Translations under genes and position numbers: made by a program
In this document: one piece after another, positions 1 to 9,556 of the stretch
Layout: every line of letters starts with the position of its first letter
Numbering within the stretch: position 1 is the stretch's first letter
Source of the DNA: Epithemia pelagica
Taxonomy: Eukaryota > Bacillariophyta > Bacillariophyceae > Surirellales > Surirellaceae
Direction of reading: 5' to 3'
Length of the DNA: 64,000 bases
NCBI GenBank assembly: GCA_946965045.2
Contig: OX337241.1
Location: 496,001-560,000, forward strand
The notes under the pieces: model-generated
The model's database searches: none
Told to the model about the DNA's origin: nothing
Seen by the model: only the letters and a program-made list of their open reading frames with translations

Positions 1-1
1 A

Positions 2-2249
2 CGACAAGCTACCTTTGCCTTGCGCAACAATTGCGAGGGCGCCACCTACCGGACCGGCATTGTCAGTTTTGTCACACTCGTCTTGTTGGTAGTTGGTATG
101 AGTGTCTTGACGCGATATTTAAATGCCATGGAAGTGGCCTTTGACGAAGACGAACAAACGGCCCAAGATTATTCCATTCTCGTTCAAAATCCACCCGGCG
201 ATGCCACTAATGCACAAGAATGGCACGAGTACTTTGTTCAAAATTTTGACGGTGCCCATGCCACGGTCTGTACCATTGCCGTCGACAATGATTTGTTGGT
301 TCGATCCTTGGTGGAACGACGCCAAGTCTTGAGAACGCTCGAGTTGCTTGTGGAATCCGGCACCTCGTTGGATTCCCTAACCTTGGCGGGCATTGCCGCT
401 CACCAAGAACGACAACGGGGATTGTGGGGACGGGTCTGGGCCAGCCTGGTGCCAGGCATTCCGGAATTTTTTGCGCGACTCGTCGTTTTGACGGCCAAGA
501 TTCAAGGCTTGGCCCAGCAAGATTATCCCGCGACCAAAGTCTTTGTCACCTTTGAAACCGAAGCCGCACAACGTCGCGTCTTGACCGCATTGTCGACGGG
601 CAAATGGGATCATCGCCAGACTTCCAGTACTAATACGACCAAACCACAGCACTTGTTTCGTGGCACTGTGGCGTTGGAAGTCCAAGAACCGGACGAACCC
701 AATACCGTTCGATGGCAAGATTTGAATGAAACGGGTTGGAATCGCATGAAACAACAAGGCTTGACCACCTTTTGTACCTTGGTGGCCATTGTCGTGATTG
801 CCCTCGTCATTAATGTCTGCAATCATTCCTCCATTACCGTGTCGGCCTTTGCCATTGCCCTGTTCAATACTGCCTTTCCAGTCTTTGCCAAAATCTTGAC
901 CAATACCTTTGAAAAACATGCCAGTGAAGGTGGCAAACAACGATCCTTGTATTTCAAAATTTCCCTCTTTCGCTTTGTCAATACGGCCGTGGTCATTTCC
1001 ATTATTACACCCTTTACGGCCACCTTGAGCCATACGAATGGACTCATTTCCCAAGTCTATGCCCTCTTTTTTGCCGAAATTGTCACCACCAACCTCTTGC
1101 AATTGGCTGGTAAGTATTTCTTGATGTATGGATACGCGCACAACTGGATGGACACTGGTGGGTGTGTTGGTTATCTCATGTCTTGGGTGTTCTTGTTTGT
1201 TGTTGTGATACTTTGTGCCTTTTGGGTCCATTGCAGATCCGGTGGGACATATGAAGCGGCACATTTTGGCACCCCGTGCCAAGACACAAGATTCCATGAA
1301 TCTGTGCATGCAAGGAGAAGACTTTGAACTTGCCGAACGATACACCAACATGACCAAAATCTTGTTCCTGACGGTATGGTATTGCGCCATTTACCCCGCT
1401 TCTCTCTTTATGTGTTCGTTTGCCCTATTTGTCAATTACTTTACCGACCGCTTTAGTTTGATGCGAAGCTGGAAACGAGCTCCCAGTCTCGGTTCCCGCA
1501 TGTCCAAGTTTAGTCGTCGGTACTTTTTCCCCTTGTCCATTGTCAGTATGGCCGTTCTGTCTTCCTTTTATTGGGCCGGCTTTCCTTTTGACAATTTGTG
1601 TCAATTGGATCAAGAAATTGGCCAGGACTATGCCGGGACGTGGATTGTGGGCAATGAAACCATTGTCGTGGAGGCCTCGGATCCGGCCTTTGGCTTTTGT
1701 TTGCAAAACTTTTGGCGGTACGATCGCGATGAAAAACGTTTTCCCTTTTTGCCCGAGTTTCAACGAAGTGGCGCGGAATGGATGACGGACGAACAAGAGA
1801 CAGTCACACGACTGTGGGGATGGACGTCAGTGGGTGTCATTATATTTGTCTTGACCAAGATTGTGCTAGCTTGGTGGAAGGCCCTACGAGGCATGTTTCG
1901 GAGTACTTATCGTCCCTGTGGAGACGATCAACACATTCCGTTCAGTGAGGTTCCTTCCATTTCCGCCTATATCCCCCAAGTGGACTCCAACGTCTTTTCC
2001 TATCCCTTGTTGGCCTGTACGACCCAAGACATGGATCCGGAATTGTTGGATTTTAACGATCCGGATCGACCCTTGGAATATTACGATTTGACGCGTGATG
2101 CCGATGTCTTGTTGCATGGTACCGATGTTTCGTCCAAGACGGTCTTTTCTCAAGTCTTTCATTGGCCACCGCCGGAACCATCCACAGAACCATCGGTCCC
2201 GGAGGAAGAGGTTATCCTGGACCATGATGACGAGGGGAGTTCGTCGTAG
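2..2249 (+). CDS. OSCA/CSC1/TMEM63-like mechanosensitive cation channel, 5' end cut by window edge
   Basis: The reading frame is open from base 2, so the true start lies outside the window. Exon 1 ends at 1109 and exon 2 runs 1237-2249. The 127-bp intron 1110-1236 starts GTAAGT and ends TTGCAG, and joining the exons keeps frame (706 residues seen). An N-terminal helix is followed by a cytosolic part containing FVTFETEAAQRR, the usual place of the RNA-binding-like fold in this family. Then comes a run of helices (ITVSAFAIALFNTAFPVFAK, SLFRFVNTAVVISIITPF) and, after the splice, ERYTNMTKILFLTVWYCAIY, as in the RSN1/DUF221 channel domain. The tail is acidic and cytosolic. In known members these are osmosensitive or mechanosensitive Ca2+-permeable channels or scramblases of the plasma membrane or endomembranes. 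The family call is fairly firm; ion specificity and location are inferred. Confidence 0.85.
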
Positions 2250-3039
2250 AGGATACTTTGGTATCCATTCTTAGATCATATTGTAGACCCTATATTATTC
2301 TCATTGTGGCTCAAGACATTCTTCGCCGACTCCTTCGCATGCCGGCGTTCAGCGCATGGTCCAATCAACGGTCGGTCGCCGTTTGACTCCAGCCGAACAT
2401 GGTCAAATGGCCCTGTGGGCCAAGAAGTCGAATCACGAGGATTGCAACGCGTCGAATTTCAATCCCTTTTATTGTTGCATTACCAAAAGTCGTGGTGGTT
2501 ATCCGTTGTGGTTTCCCATTCTCGCTCATGCCGTGGCCGATTATTACATTTTCGCCTCCATTGCTCGACGACGACAACAACAACAACAACGCTCTCCTCC
2601 TCCCTCTAGAGGTAGTGAAACCAGAGTCAACTCAAGGTTCGGGGCTCTGCGGACGAGAGAACGAGCGCACATAATTTGTTACAGAGTGATGCCATTGCGT
2701 TATTGTCTCGTGTGTCTTTTGCCATTGCGTTCGGAAGCATGGACCGCAGTCCCACGCGAGCCATTCCGTGCTCCAGTCACACCATGAAAAACCACCCACG
2801 CAGAAAAACACAACACAGCTGGTTCCGCCAATCGCACAGACAAAAAATGCCCAAGCAAGTCAAACCGACATCGAATATCTGCTACTATTCCACGAAAACC
2901 CTTCGCAGGCTAAATAGGCAGAACATGGCTCTGGCTATCTTGCACTCGACAAGGCAAAGAGCCTTGCTTTCATGTCTCATAAAATCAGAACACACAAGAC
3001 ATAATCAACTGTATCCACAAAGCCTTTGAATCCAACAAC
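2250..3039. other. Intergenic stretch between channel and peroxiredoxin-like genes
   Basis: No gene is supported here. A frame at 2356-2787 (+) could encode 143 residues with a short Gln run from (CAA)n near 2576, but it resembles nothing I know and has no matching neighbour structure. The last 200 bases are probably the 5' UTR and promoter of the gene starting at 3040. Confidence 0.4.
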
Positions 3040-3588
3040 ATGACATCGCGCGTTCAGACCAATGCCCCTGCTTTGAATCTTCCTACTCTCTCAGGTGAAA
3101 CATTCAATCTCTCCAACGAAAAACCAGATAGCTTTACCATTGTTGTCTTTTATCGTGGCCTTCATTGTCTCATTTGTATCAACTACCTACAAGAAATCGA
3201 AGAAAACTTTGAGACCTTGACAAAGGCCGGTATCAATCTTGTGGCCGTGTCAATGGATCCCGAGGAAAAGGCTCATGCCACTGTCGACAAGGTTTCCAAT
3301 AACATGGATCTGTCAGATTCCTCACAATTCAAGACTCGCATCGCCTATGGTTTGACCGAGTCCGATGCTGGTACATGGGGTCTGTACCTGTCAAGCAAGA
3401 TTGAAGGATCGTCAGAACCCGACGTGTTTAGCGAACCAGGGTTGTTTGTCATGCGACCCGACAATACTGTCTTTATGGCTCAAGTGCAATCGGCACCCTT
3501 TGCTCGTCCCAACATTGCGCAGTTGGTCGGAGGTCTCTCGTATGCTAAGGAACACAAGTATCCAGCTCGCGGTACGTATGAGGCTTAG
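3040..3588 (+). CDS. AhpC/TSA-family peroxiredoxin-like protein
   Basis: A single-exon gene of 182 residues. The thioredoxin fold is visible: strand FTIVVFYRGLHCLIC (residues about 32-46) carries a Cys-X2-Cys pair at the position of the peroxidatic Cys in the peroxiredoxin-like group. A loop with VAVSMDPEEKA follows, and the C-terminal part has GLFVMRPDNTVFMAQVQS. The family reduces peroxides or acts as a thiol oxidoreductase using thioredoxin or glutathione. There is no presequence, so a cytosolic location is likely. The active-site spacing (G-L-H-C-L-I-C) matches the AhpC/TSA group with RGxHCPxC rather than classic 2-Cys peroxiredoxins. The substrate is unknown. The start ATG at 3040 is preceded by CAACA, a normal diatom start context. 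Confidence 0.83.
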   Translation: MTSRVQTNAPALNLPTLSGETFNLSNEKPDSFTIVVFYRGLHCLICINYLQEIEENFETLTKAGINLVAVSMDPEEKAHATVDKVSNNMDLSDSSQFKTRIAYGLTESDAGTWGLYLSSKIEGSSEPDVFSEPGLFVMRPDNTVFMAQVQSAPFARPNIAQLVGGLSYAKEHKYPARGTYEA

Positions 3589-3924
3589 CCACCTTTGGCA
3601 ACGTCATCAAAAAATCCAATCGTTGAGAAAAATAAGGAGGACATGCGTACCCATACCAAAAAGGGCATGTTTCGTTCCTTTCACAGAATCTTTAAAGATG
3701 CCTGTTATTGCAACGAGTATATTGCAGACTTTTGATGTTTCGCAATTGTAGGGCTTCTTGTGAATTGGTCTGGGAATCTCCAAACTATCTTGCAGATACG
3801 AGACTCAAGTCTTGACCAGTGAAACTCTTGAATGCTTCGCAAGAAGTGCCAAATAGCTAGTTTTGTCAATGTGTTCATGCGATGAGAAGTTGATCCACAC
3901 TGAACGTACCATTCAGAAATGTTT
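3589..3924. other. 3' spacer between convergent genes
   Basis: This holds the 3' flanks of the peroxiredoxin-like gene and of the PPR gene, which converge here. I see no further gene. Confidence 0.5.
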
Positions 3925-6900
3925 TTATTGGTACTGCTGCTTTTGTTGTTGGGGCTTCGAGTTCAATATTTTGCGTTTCAATTCCTCAAAATCCCGCAAC
4001 AGTTCTTGTCGTGTTGAAGGCGCCAACCACACGCTGGAATCAAGCACTTGCCCAAGCTTGAACAGAAGAGGTCGACCACGTTTTCCCTTCCAAAACTTCG
4101 CATCCTTATTCACGAGCTCGGTTAGCATGAGTCTCACGGCTTCCTCTCCATGCTCATACTTGGACTGTGTCAGGGCCACCAGGGTTTCAAAGAAGGTGAC
4201 TGAATCGGGCTGCAATCTTTTGTCATCTTGTTTTATCTGGGGTTGCTGTATAGACAAGGCCAAAAGTTCGGTGAACAGCTCCAGCGCTCTTTCACCTGCT
4301 TGTGGCATGCTTGATTTCGCATAGGCCGAAATCACATGGTTGTAGGAAGTTGTGTCTGGATGACAATCCCAGTTTCGCTCTTCTCCGTAAGAAGCCATTT
4401 GGCGGAAAAGCTCTTCTGTTTCAAAGGCGGCATTTGGACGATTTGATTCCGACCAACTCTTGAGGGCGACATTAAAGTCTGTCGTCTCTGGGGGTGTATC
4501 CAACAAGTTTGTTTCACACGCATGTACCATTTCCTGGAGCACATGTCTTGTCATCTCCGGATGACGTAGTTTGTACCATGCCTGCAAGCGCAACAAGTAC
4601 AATTCTCGATTTGGTTGGAGTGCCAAGGATTTTTCTTCCTCGTATCGATGTTTCATTTCATAAAAGAGTTCTTCCATGTCACTCGAAAACAACTTAGGTT
4701 GTCTCGAGTATGTGGCAAGCAGGTATCGGTACGTATCACCATTTGGCACGATCTCATGATCTCTCATTTCCTCGTACAAGGCACGCGCTTGCTCGCAAAT
4801 TGTTTTTCCACGAGCCTGCGGTAACGCTGCAAATATTGCATTGTAGGTACCGACATGAGGCTTGAAGGACTCGTCGTCGGTTGATTTCTCATACATTTCC
4901 TGTAGTAATTCCAACGCCTTGTTCAGTCGGTTTGATTTGACAAAGGCCGACAAGACGGGAGCAAACGAACCGGTATTGGGGCGGCCAGAATATTGGGAAC
5001 CTGTGAGGTCCATCTCGTTTTCCCCTGTAACTCGCAGCCATTCTCTCAGCTCCCACTCAGTTCGCTCCACGGCATTGGGCTTAGAGGAGTTGGCCCATGC
5101 TTCAATGACCGCGTTGAACTCGTTCGGTCCAGGCCACGTCTTCAACGCACCCAGTTCGTACTCTTTCTGCATTTCTTCCAACACCGTTTGTGTCATTTCG
5201 GGGTTTCCCGCAGCAGACCAACACTTGAGGCGCACCGTGTATTCGTTGTAATCTGGTTTGTGATCAATTTCTCCCACCAAGAATCTACTTCTTAATTCTT
5301 GGAAGACGTGTTCCACTTTTTCGGGTTGTTGTAATTGCGCCCATGCCATCATCAGGGCACGGTAGGATGTCCTGGTAGGCTTTAGGTTGACTCTTTTCAT
5401 TTCCGTCAAAAACGATTTCGCCCAATCCAGGTGCTCTGACGAAGAGGATTTGGATAATCCCAGCAAGATCGCCTCATAGATCGATGCATCTGCTTTCAAA
5501 GTATCACCTTTTCGATTGGGGTTCATCTTTTGTGTCATTTTCCTCACGAGCTCAGCAATGACATGCCCAATGTCCTCATCGTCTACGTTCTTTCCCATTG
5601 TTGGGGCGTGGTTGGACTTGGCAATGGCTGTAAACAGTGTTGTGTAGCAAACAGTATCGGGTTCGATAGACGCTTGCTCCATCCAGTCAAAGATTTCCCG
5701 TGCGCGACGGGCCATCCGGTCCGTTTTGGGTTGCGCGGCCATGACGACAGAAAACAGGCGGGGATCCAACGCTGCCCGTGGCTTGGTCTTTGGACCACCG
5801 TCGTGGTGACACAAGTCTTTTAGATACTCATAACAGGTATCGGCTCGTTTGGCATTTTTGAGTGCTCGTAGGACGTAAAAGTGGCTGTAGCGATCGGGTT
5901 GTATCTTGGGACTATTTTGCAGGTCCATCCATCGAATCACCTCAAGGGCAGCATTGGCGGCATCTTCGCTACCATTATCAGCACAATGAGACAAGAATGA
6001 ATTGAGCAAGAATCGCTCCGTCGATTTGGTTTCCTGTTGTTTCCCCTGCTCTTGCTGTTGTCGTTTGGTGAGAAGGGAACGATGTACGCGAATCAAAAAG
6101 GCAATCGGATGAGCTGCTGCCACGACAGGACTATCAATACGACCACCGTAGTCACTCCAAATATCCAGAACCAGATCCCATGTTGCAGCGTGGTCTTTTT
6201 CGTCCAACACCACAATGAAATGTCCCAACTTTTGCTCCAAACCATGAAGGAATGACATGGCTCCCCGAAATTGTCGAATCTTGGCAAAGGCCCACAAAAG
6301 GATCAACATGTTTCGACGGTCTTCCTTTTCTCGTTCCACCGAGGGATTCTCGAACAGCTCTGCTTCTTGGTGTTTGCCAACAAATACCAATTTTGTCAGG
6401 TCTTGTTGCACAAGGTGGGTGGCCTGTTCCCATTGATCTCCACGAACCAAGGCGGACACAACGGCCATGGCCGTCGACACGATTGGCGTGGTGGTGCTGT
6501 GTCCAATGGCAGGATTGTTATCAGATTCATCTTGTCGACTGAAATGTTGCTTGAAATGGGCTCGCTTGGACAACCAAGATTTCCACAAGACCCATGCAAT
6601 CACTGCCGTGACCTTGTCATTGACCTCATCTCGTTCCACATTGGATCTGGCCACTAATACGTGGTCCATCATGAGGGTATGAAACTTGCTGTCATCGTTG
6701 CAAGGAGCTAAGGTTTCAACAAGTTGATTCGCCAGTTCCTCCAAACGACGCCATACAAGAGGGGACGACGGCGATTCTTGACAACAATGGCCAAATATCT
6801 TCATCATTTGGACCAAGACGCTCGGAGTGGGTTGCAATTCGTCACGTCCCGTTTGATTCCATCCTTTTGTCAACCATTCCAAATGGCCTTCTGCACGATG

Positions 6901-8169
6901 TGCCAAGGAAGGGTACGTAAGGCCTTGTTGTTGCGTCGTTTCATGACAAAGAGCCCAGTGAATCGTATCGGCCGTGGGATACCAGGGACTGTGGGGATCG
7001 TCTTGGCTTTGTTTCGTCATCCAATCCAGTACCATTTCCACCGTCACTCTGTTATTATCGTCATTCTCGTCATTGTGAGGTTGTGGCATGGACTTCCAAA
7101 TCTTCCAAATGCGGGCATGAATGGGTTGTCCATCCTTGTCTACAGCGCCACACAAGCCAACGCTTGTGTACTGCGCCAGCTTTTGCAGGACGGCCCATGG
7201 CGACAATAACGTGGTTTCGCTCGTGAGTTTCTGTTGTTGTTCTTGCACTTGTCGGTGGTGATCGTGCTGCTGTTTCCACAGGTCCAAGACGGCCTGAATG
7301 GCCTGGACATGGACAAGGGAAGATTTATTGCTTGGAGTCGTCGTCGAGTGATGGTTCGGGGCGTGTTGTGTCATTGGTTGTTGGTGTTGCGACGCGACAG
7401 GACACAGTCGATCCAACACGTCCCAACACGATTGTACCATCCGGTCGAGTCGTTGTCGATGCATCCATGAGGAGTTGTAAGGATTGTCATGTTTGTTCAA
7501 GGTGTCGAGTTCCAAGACAATGTTGGTACTGGCCAACAACCATTGTTCCACCCACTGCCACTCGTGTGGTGCACCACCAAATTGGGTCGAGACGGGTGCT
7601 TTTGCTTCTTCTTGTTCGTGAACAGAAGCAGTTACCGACGACGACGACGACAATTGATTCAACAAACGATCTCGGGTACGACACCACACGGGCCATATCG
7701 TCCCCATATCGTGTTCCTCTCCATGGGTGGTGGTGGGCAAGGCGTTGTAGGAGGAGTAAGTCAAATACGTGGGTGCCACACTGCCGTGGAGCAATAAGGG
7801 CATGGGATGGATCCGGCCGTAATGGTTTGTGATGGTTTGTCGCCGTGGCGGTGCCGTTGTTGCTGTCGTCTTGTCCTTGTTCGTGAACACTCGCTCCACG
7901 GAATCGGTTTTCGTAGTAAAAGGTGTTGTCGTCGTTGTCGAAACATGTCTCTTGTTTGAGAAAAAACCAAGACAGGTCGTTTCCAAACGAAAACCAGAAG
8001 GAGGAGGACGAGAAAAGGCCAAAGAACCAAACGAGGAATCTGCCGCCACGAGTAGTTGTGCCTCGGATTGATGAGGTCGCCGATGAGCACTTGTACCATG
8101 ATGATAGGAGAAGGAGGGTTTGGAACCTCGTCTCCGATTCCTACCACCACACAGAACGACACGCATCAT
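3925..8169 (-). CDS. Large pentatricopeptide repeat (PPR) protein, probably organellar
   Basis: A single-exon gene of 1414 residues with ATG at 8169. The first ~90 residues are rich in Arg, Ser and Thr and poor in acids, as in a mitochondrial or plastid transit peptide. From about residue 800 to 1380 there are repeated 35-residue helix pairs of the PPR type, for example YTTLFTAIAKS, TSYRALMMAWAQLQQPEKV, NEFNAVIEAWANSSKP, GTYNAIFAALPQARGK and TSYNHVISAYAKSS, each followed by an acidic or basic turn and an A-x-E-L-F or V-L-E-E-M helix. The middle (residues about 100-750) is probably helical repeat too but too diverged to count. PPR proteins bind organellar RNA and act in processing, stability or translation; no E, DYW or SMR domain is seen at the C-terminus. 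The target RNA cannot be guessed. Confidence 0.9.
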   Translation of the reverse strand: MMRVVLCGGRNRRRGSKPSFSYHHGTSAHRRPHQSEAQLLVAADSSFGSLAFSRPPPSGFRLETTCLGFFSNKRHVSTTTTTPFTTKTDSVERVFTNKDKTTATTAPPRRQTITNHYGRIHPMPLLLHGSVAPTYLTYSSYNALPTTTHGEEHDMGTIWPVWCRTRDRLLNQLSSSSSVTASVHEQEEAKAPVSTQFGGAPHEWQWVEQWLLASTNIVLELDTLNKHDNPYNSSWMHRQRLDRMVQSCWDVLDRLCPVASQHQQPMTQHAPNHHSTTTPSNKSSLVHVQAIQAVLDLWKQQHDHHRQVQEQQQKLTSETTLLSPWAVLQKLAQYTSVGLCGAVDKDGQPIHARIWKIWKSMPQPHNDENDDNNRVTVEMVLDWMTKQSQDDPHSPWYPTADTIHWALCHETTQQQGLTYPSLAHRAEGHLEWLTKGWNQTGRDELQPTPSVLVQMMKIFGHCCQESPSSPLVWRRLEELANQLVETLAPCNDDSKFHTLMMDHVLVARSNVERDEVNDKVTAVIAWVLWKSWLSKRAHFKQHFSRQDESDNNPAIGHSTTTPIVSTAMAVVSALVRGDQWEQATHLVQQDLTKLVFVGKHQEAELFENPSVEREKEDRRNMLILLWAFAKIRQFRGAMSFLHGLEQKLGHFIVVLDEKDHAATWDLVLDIWSDYGGRIDSPVVAAAHPIAFLIRVHRSLLTKRQQQEQGKQQETKSTERFLLNSFLSHCADNGSEDAANAALEVIRWMDLQNSPKIQPDRYSHFYVLRALKNAKRADTCYEYLKDLCHHDGGPKTKPRAALDPRLFSVVMAAQPKTDRMARRAREIFDWMEQASIEPDTVCYTTLFTAIAKSNHAPTMGKNVDDEDIGHVIAELVRKMTQKMNPNRKGDTLKADASIYEAILLGLSKSSSSEHLDWAKSFLTEMKRVNLKPTRTSYRALMMAWAQLQQPEKVEHVFQELRSRFLVGEIDHKPDYNEYTVRLKCWSAAGNPEMTQTVLEEMQKEYELGALKTWPGPNEFNAVIEAWANSSKPNAVERTEWELREWLRVTGENEMDLTGSQYSGRPNTGSFAPVLSAFVKSNRLNKALELLQEMYEKSTDDESFKPHVGTYNAIFAALPQARGKTICEQARALYEEMRDHEIVPNGDTYRYLLATYSRQPKLFSSDMEELFYEMKHRYEEEKSLALQPNRELYLLRLQAWYKLRHPEMTRHVLQEMVHACETNLLDTPPETTDFNVALKSWSESNRPNAAFETEELFRQMASYGEERNWDCHPDTTSYNHVISAYAKSSMPQAGERALELFTELLALSIQQPQIKQDDKRLQPDSVTFFETLVALTQSKYEHGEEAVRLMLTELVNKDAKFWKGKRGRPLLFKLGQVLDSSVWLAPSTRQELLRDFEELKRKILNSKPQQQKQQYQ

Positions 8170-9141
8170 CTTGTCACTTCAAAAATGTGGCAAAAGAACC
8201 GGATTTCTGGAATCTCGACACCAACTCACAAAAGAAATCTCCAACCACACCTTACCGTGCTGGAACACCCAACACCCATTCTCTTGTCTTTTGTTGTAGT
8301 ACTAGAAGTGCTTTGTTATTCGTCAACTTTTGTCCATCCGAGGCCGGTCATGGATTGTTTCAAAGTTTCTTCTCTCTCTTGTTTCAGTAATGACGTCGCT
8401 GGTGTATGGGTTCTTTGGGGTTTGTTTTGCCAATACGAATCGGACAACAGAGAGAAATGGCAAGCCACAAAAAGATTACCTTTTCTATAGTTGATTGTCG
8501 TCGAATGGCCAACGTAATCTCGTCAAGAGGACAGCTGTCGACAAGTAAGGATAATAGTAGCACCGTTGATGGAGACGACACACTTTCCTATGAACTTGTT
8601 GGACGACGAAGGTGGATGAGAGGTGTGTTATCTCATTGTGAGAGTGATGTGAGGTGGTGGAGAGACCTGGGGATCCGGGTTACTCTTTGAAGACGAAGAC
8701 TAAAGATAGACGGCCTATCGGGGTCCCGATTGGAAAGAATGAAACCGGTCACGAAGGAGAAAACCCAGTGAAAATTTATGTCAAAACCACAAAATGAGGC
8801 GTTCAAAAATCGAAAAAGTCTGCGTATTTTGAGTCGTGGTTCAAGTCGGATGTAGGCATCGAACAGCGAGATCAAGATCAACCCCCAAAGAAGAGGCACA
8901 GACATCATGTAAGGCCATTCCTTTAGCTCAACAAAACCAATCCGTGCTGGCCGGGCCGGATTTGGTTTTGGAAAATGTGCCTAAACGCCGTCCTTACGCA
9001 TTCGCAAAACAAATCCAAAAGACCGCACCTGTCCCCCATCCTGACCCCCATCCTCCCCCACTCTTCACTTAGAAAAATTGAATACTAAAACTATTGGGTA
9101 CTAAGGAAGCGACCTTTTACATATGCAAGAATACCGTTAGA

Positions 9142-9201
9142 GTCGAACGCCCGCCCATCATGTCGAACGCCCGCCCATCATGTCGAACGCCCGTCCAACA
9201 T
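9142..9201. repeat. Three tandem 20-bp units
   Basis: Units at 9142-9161, 9162-9181 and 9182-9201 share GTCGAACGCCCG. The first two are identical and the third differs at two positions. Confidence 0.9.
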
Positions 9202-9265
9202 ATTCGAAACTGTAGGCTGGCCTCTACACTAGCATAAGTAAAACACTATCCCTAATGAATTTCCC

Positions 9266-9313
9266 GGATTTGTTCGAACCAATCCGGGGTCCTGGATTGG
9301 TTCGAACAAATCC
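9266..9313. repeat. Perfect 20-bp inverted repeat with 8-nt loop
   Basis: Arm 9266-9285 is the exact reverse complement of 9294-9313. It would form a stable hairpin in RNA or a cruciform in DNA. It lies about 250 bp upstream of the cluster gene at 9557. Confidence 0.9.
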
Positions 9314-9402
9314 AGAAATGCTGTGTTACCCGGATATATGACGTAAATGTGACGCACAATGCTGACGTGCACGCAATCTCGATTTGGTTTTGCGAGCTAA
9401 AG

Positions 9403-9520
9403 GATTGGCCTAAACGACAAATACAGCAACTCGAACAGCAAAAACCATAAAAACCTCTCAAGATTGGCCTAAACGACAAATACAGCAACTCGAACAGCAA
9501 CAACCATAAAAACCTCTCAA
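9403..9520. repeat. Two tandem 59-bp units in the promoter region of the 9557 gene
   Basis: Copies 9403-9461 and 9462-9520 are nearly identical (one A/C difference noted). Each contains CCATAAAAA and CTCTCAA, so the putative TATA-like box of the downstream gene is itself duplicated. Confidence 0.9.
9504..9512 (+). promoter_or_regulatory. Possible TATA-like element CCATAAAAA
   Basis: It lies 53 bp before the ATG at 9557. The same 9-mer lies before the next paralogue (11443-11451, 82 bp before its ATG), and in both cases TCTCAAGA follows within 30 bp. Shared position and sequence suggest a core-promoter role; this is inference. Confidence 0.25.
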
Positions 9521-9556
9521 GAGACTATATCATCCCAGCGAAACAAATTCTCCACA

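Larger units (their letters stand above)
8170..9556. other. Repeat-rich intergenic region upstream of the first cluster gene
   Basis: It contains the divergent 5' flank of the PPR gene, three 20-bp tandem units at 9142-9201, a perfect 20-bp inverted repeat at 9266-9313 and two 59-bp tandem units at 9403-9520 (listed separately). No coding frame here has family features. Confidence 0.5.

Noticed and set aside
377-1390. 337-residue frame on the minus strand opposite the channel gene
   Set aside because: Antisense shadow of a well-supported coding exon; no family features, low-complexity Gly/Lys content.
2356-2787. Possible 143-residue protein upstream of the peroxiredoxin-like gene
   Set aside because: No recognised motif, ends in a poor, repeat-like region; could be UTR.
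9142-9201. Short CRISPR-like array
   Set aside because: Three contiguous 20-bp units without spacers, in a eukaryotic context; simple tandem repeat.
9294-9313. GGTTCGAAC as a tRNA T-loop
   Set aside because: It is one arm of a perfect inverted repeat and no acceptor or anticodon arms surround it.
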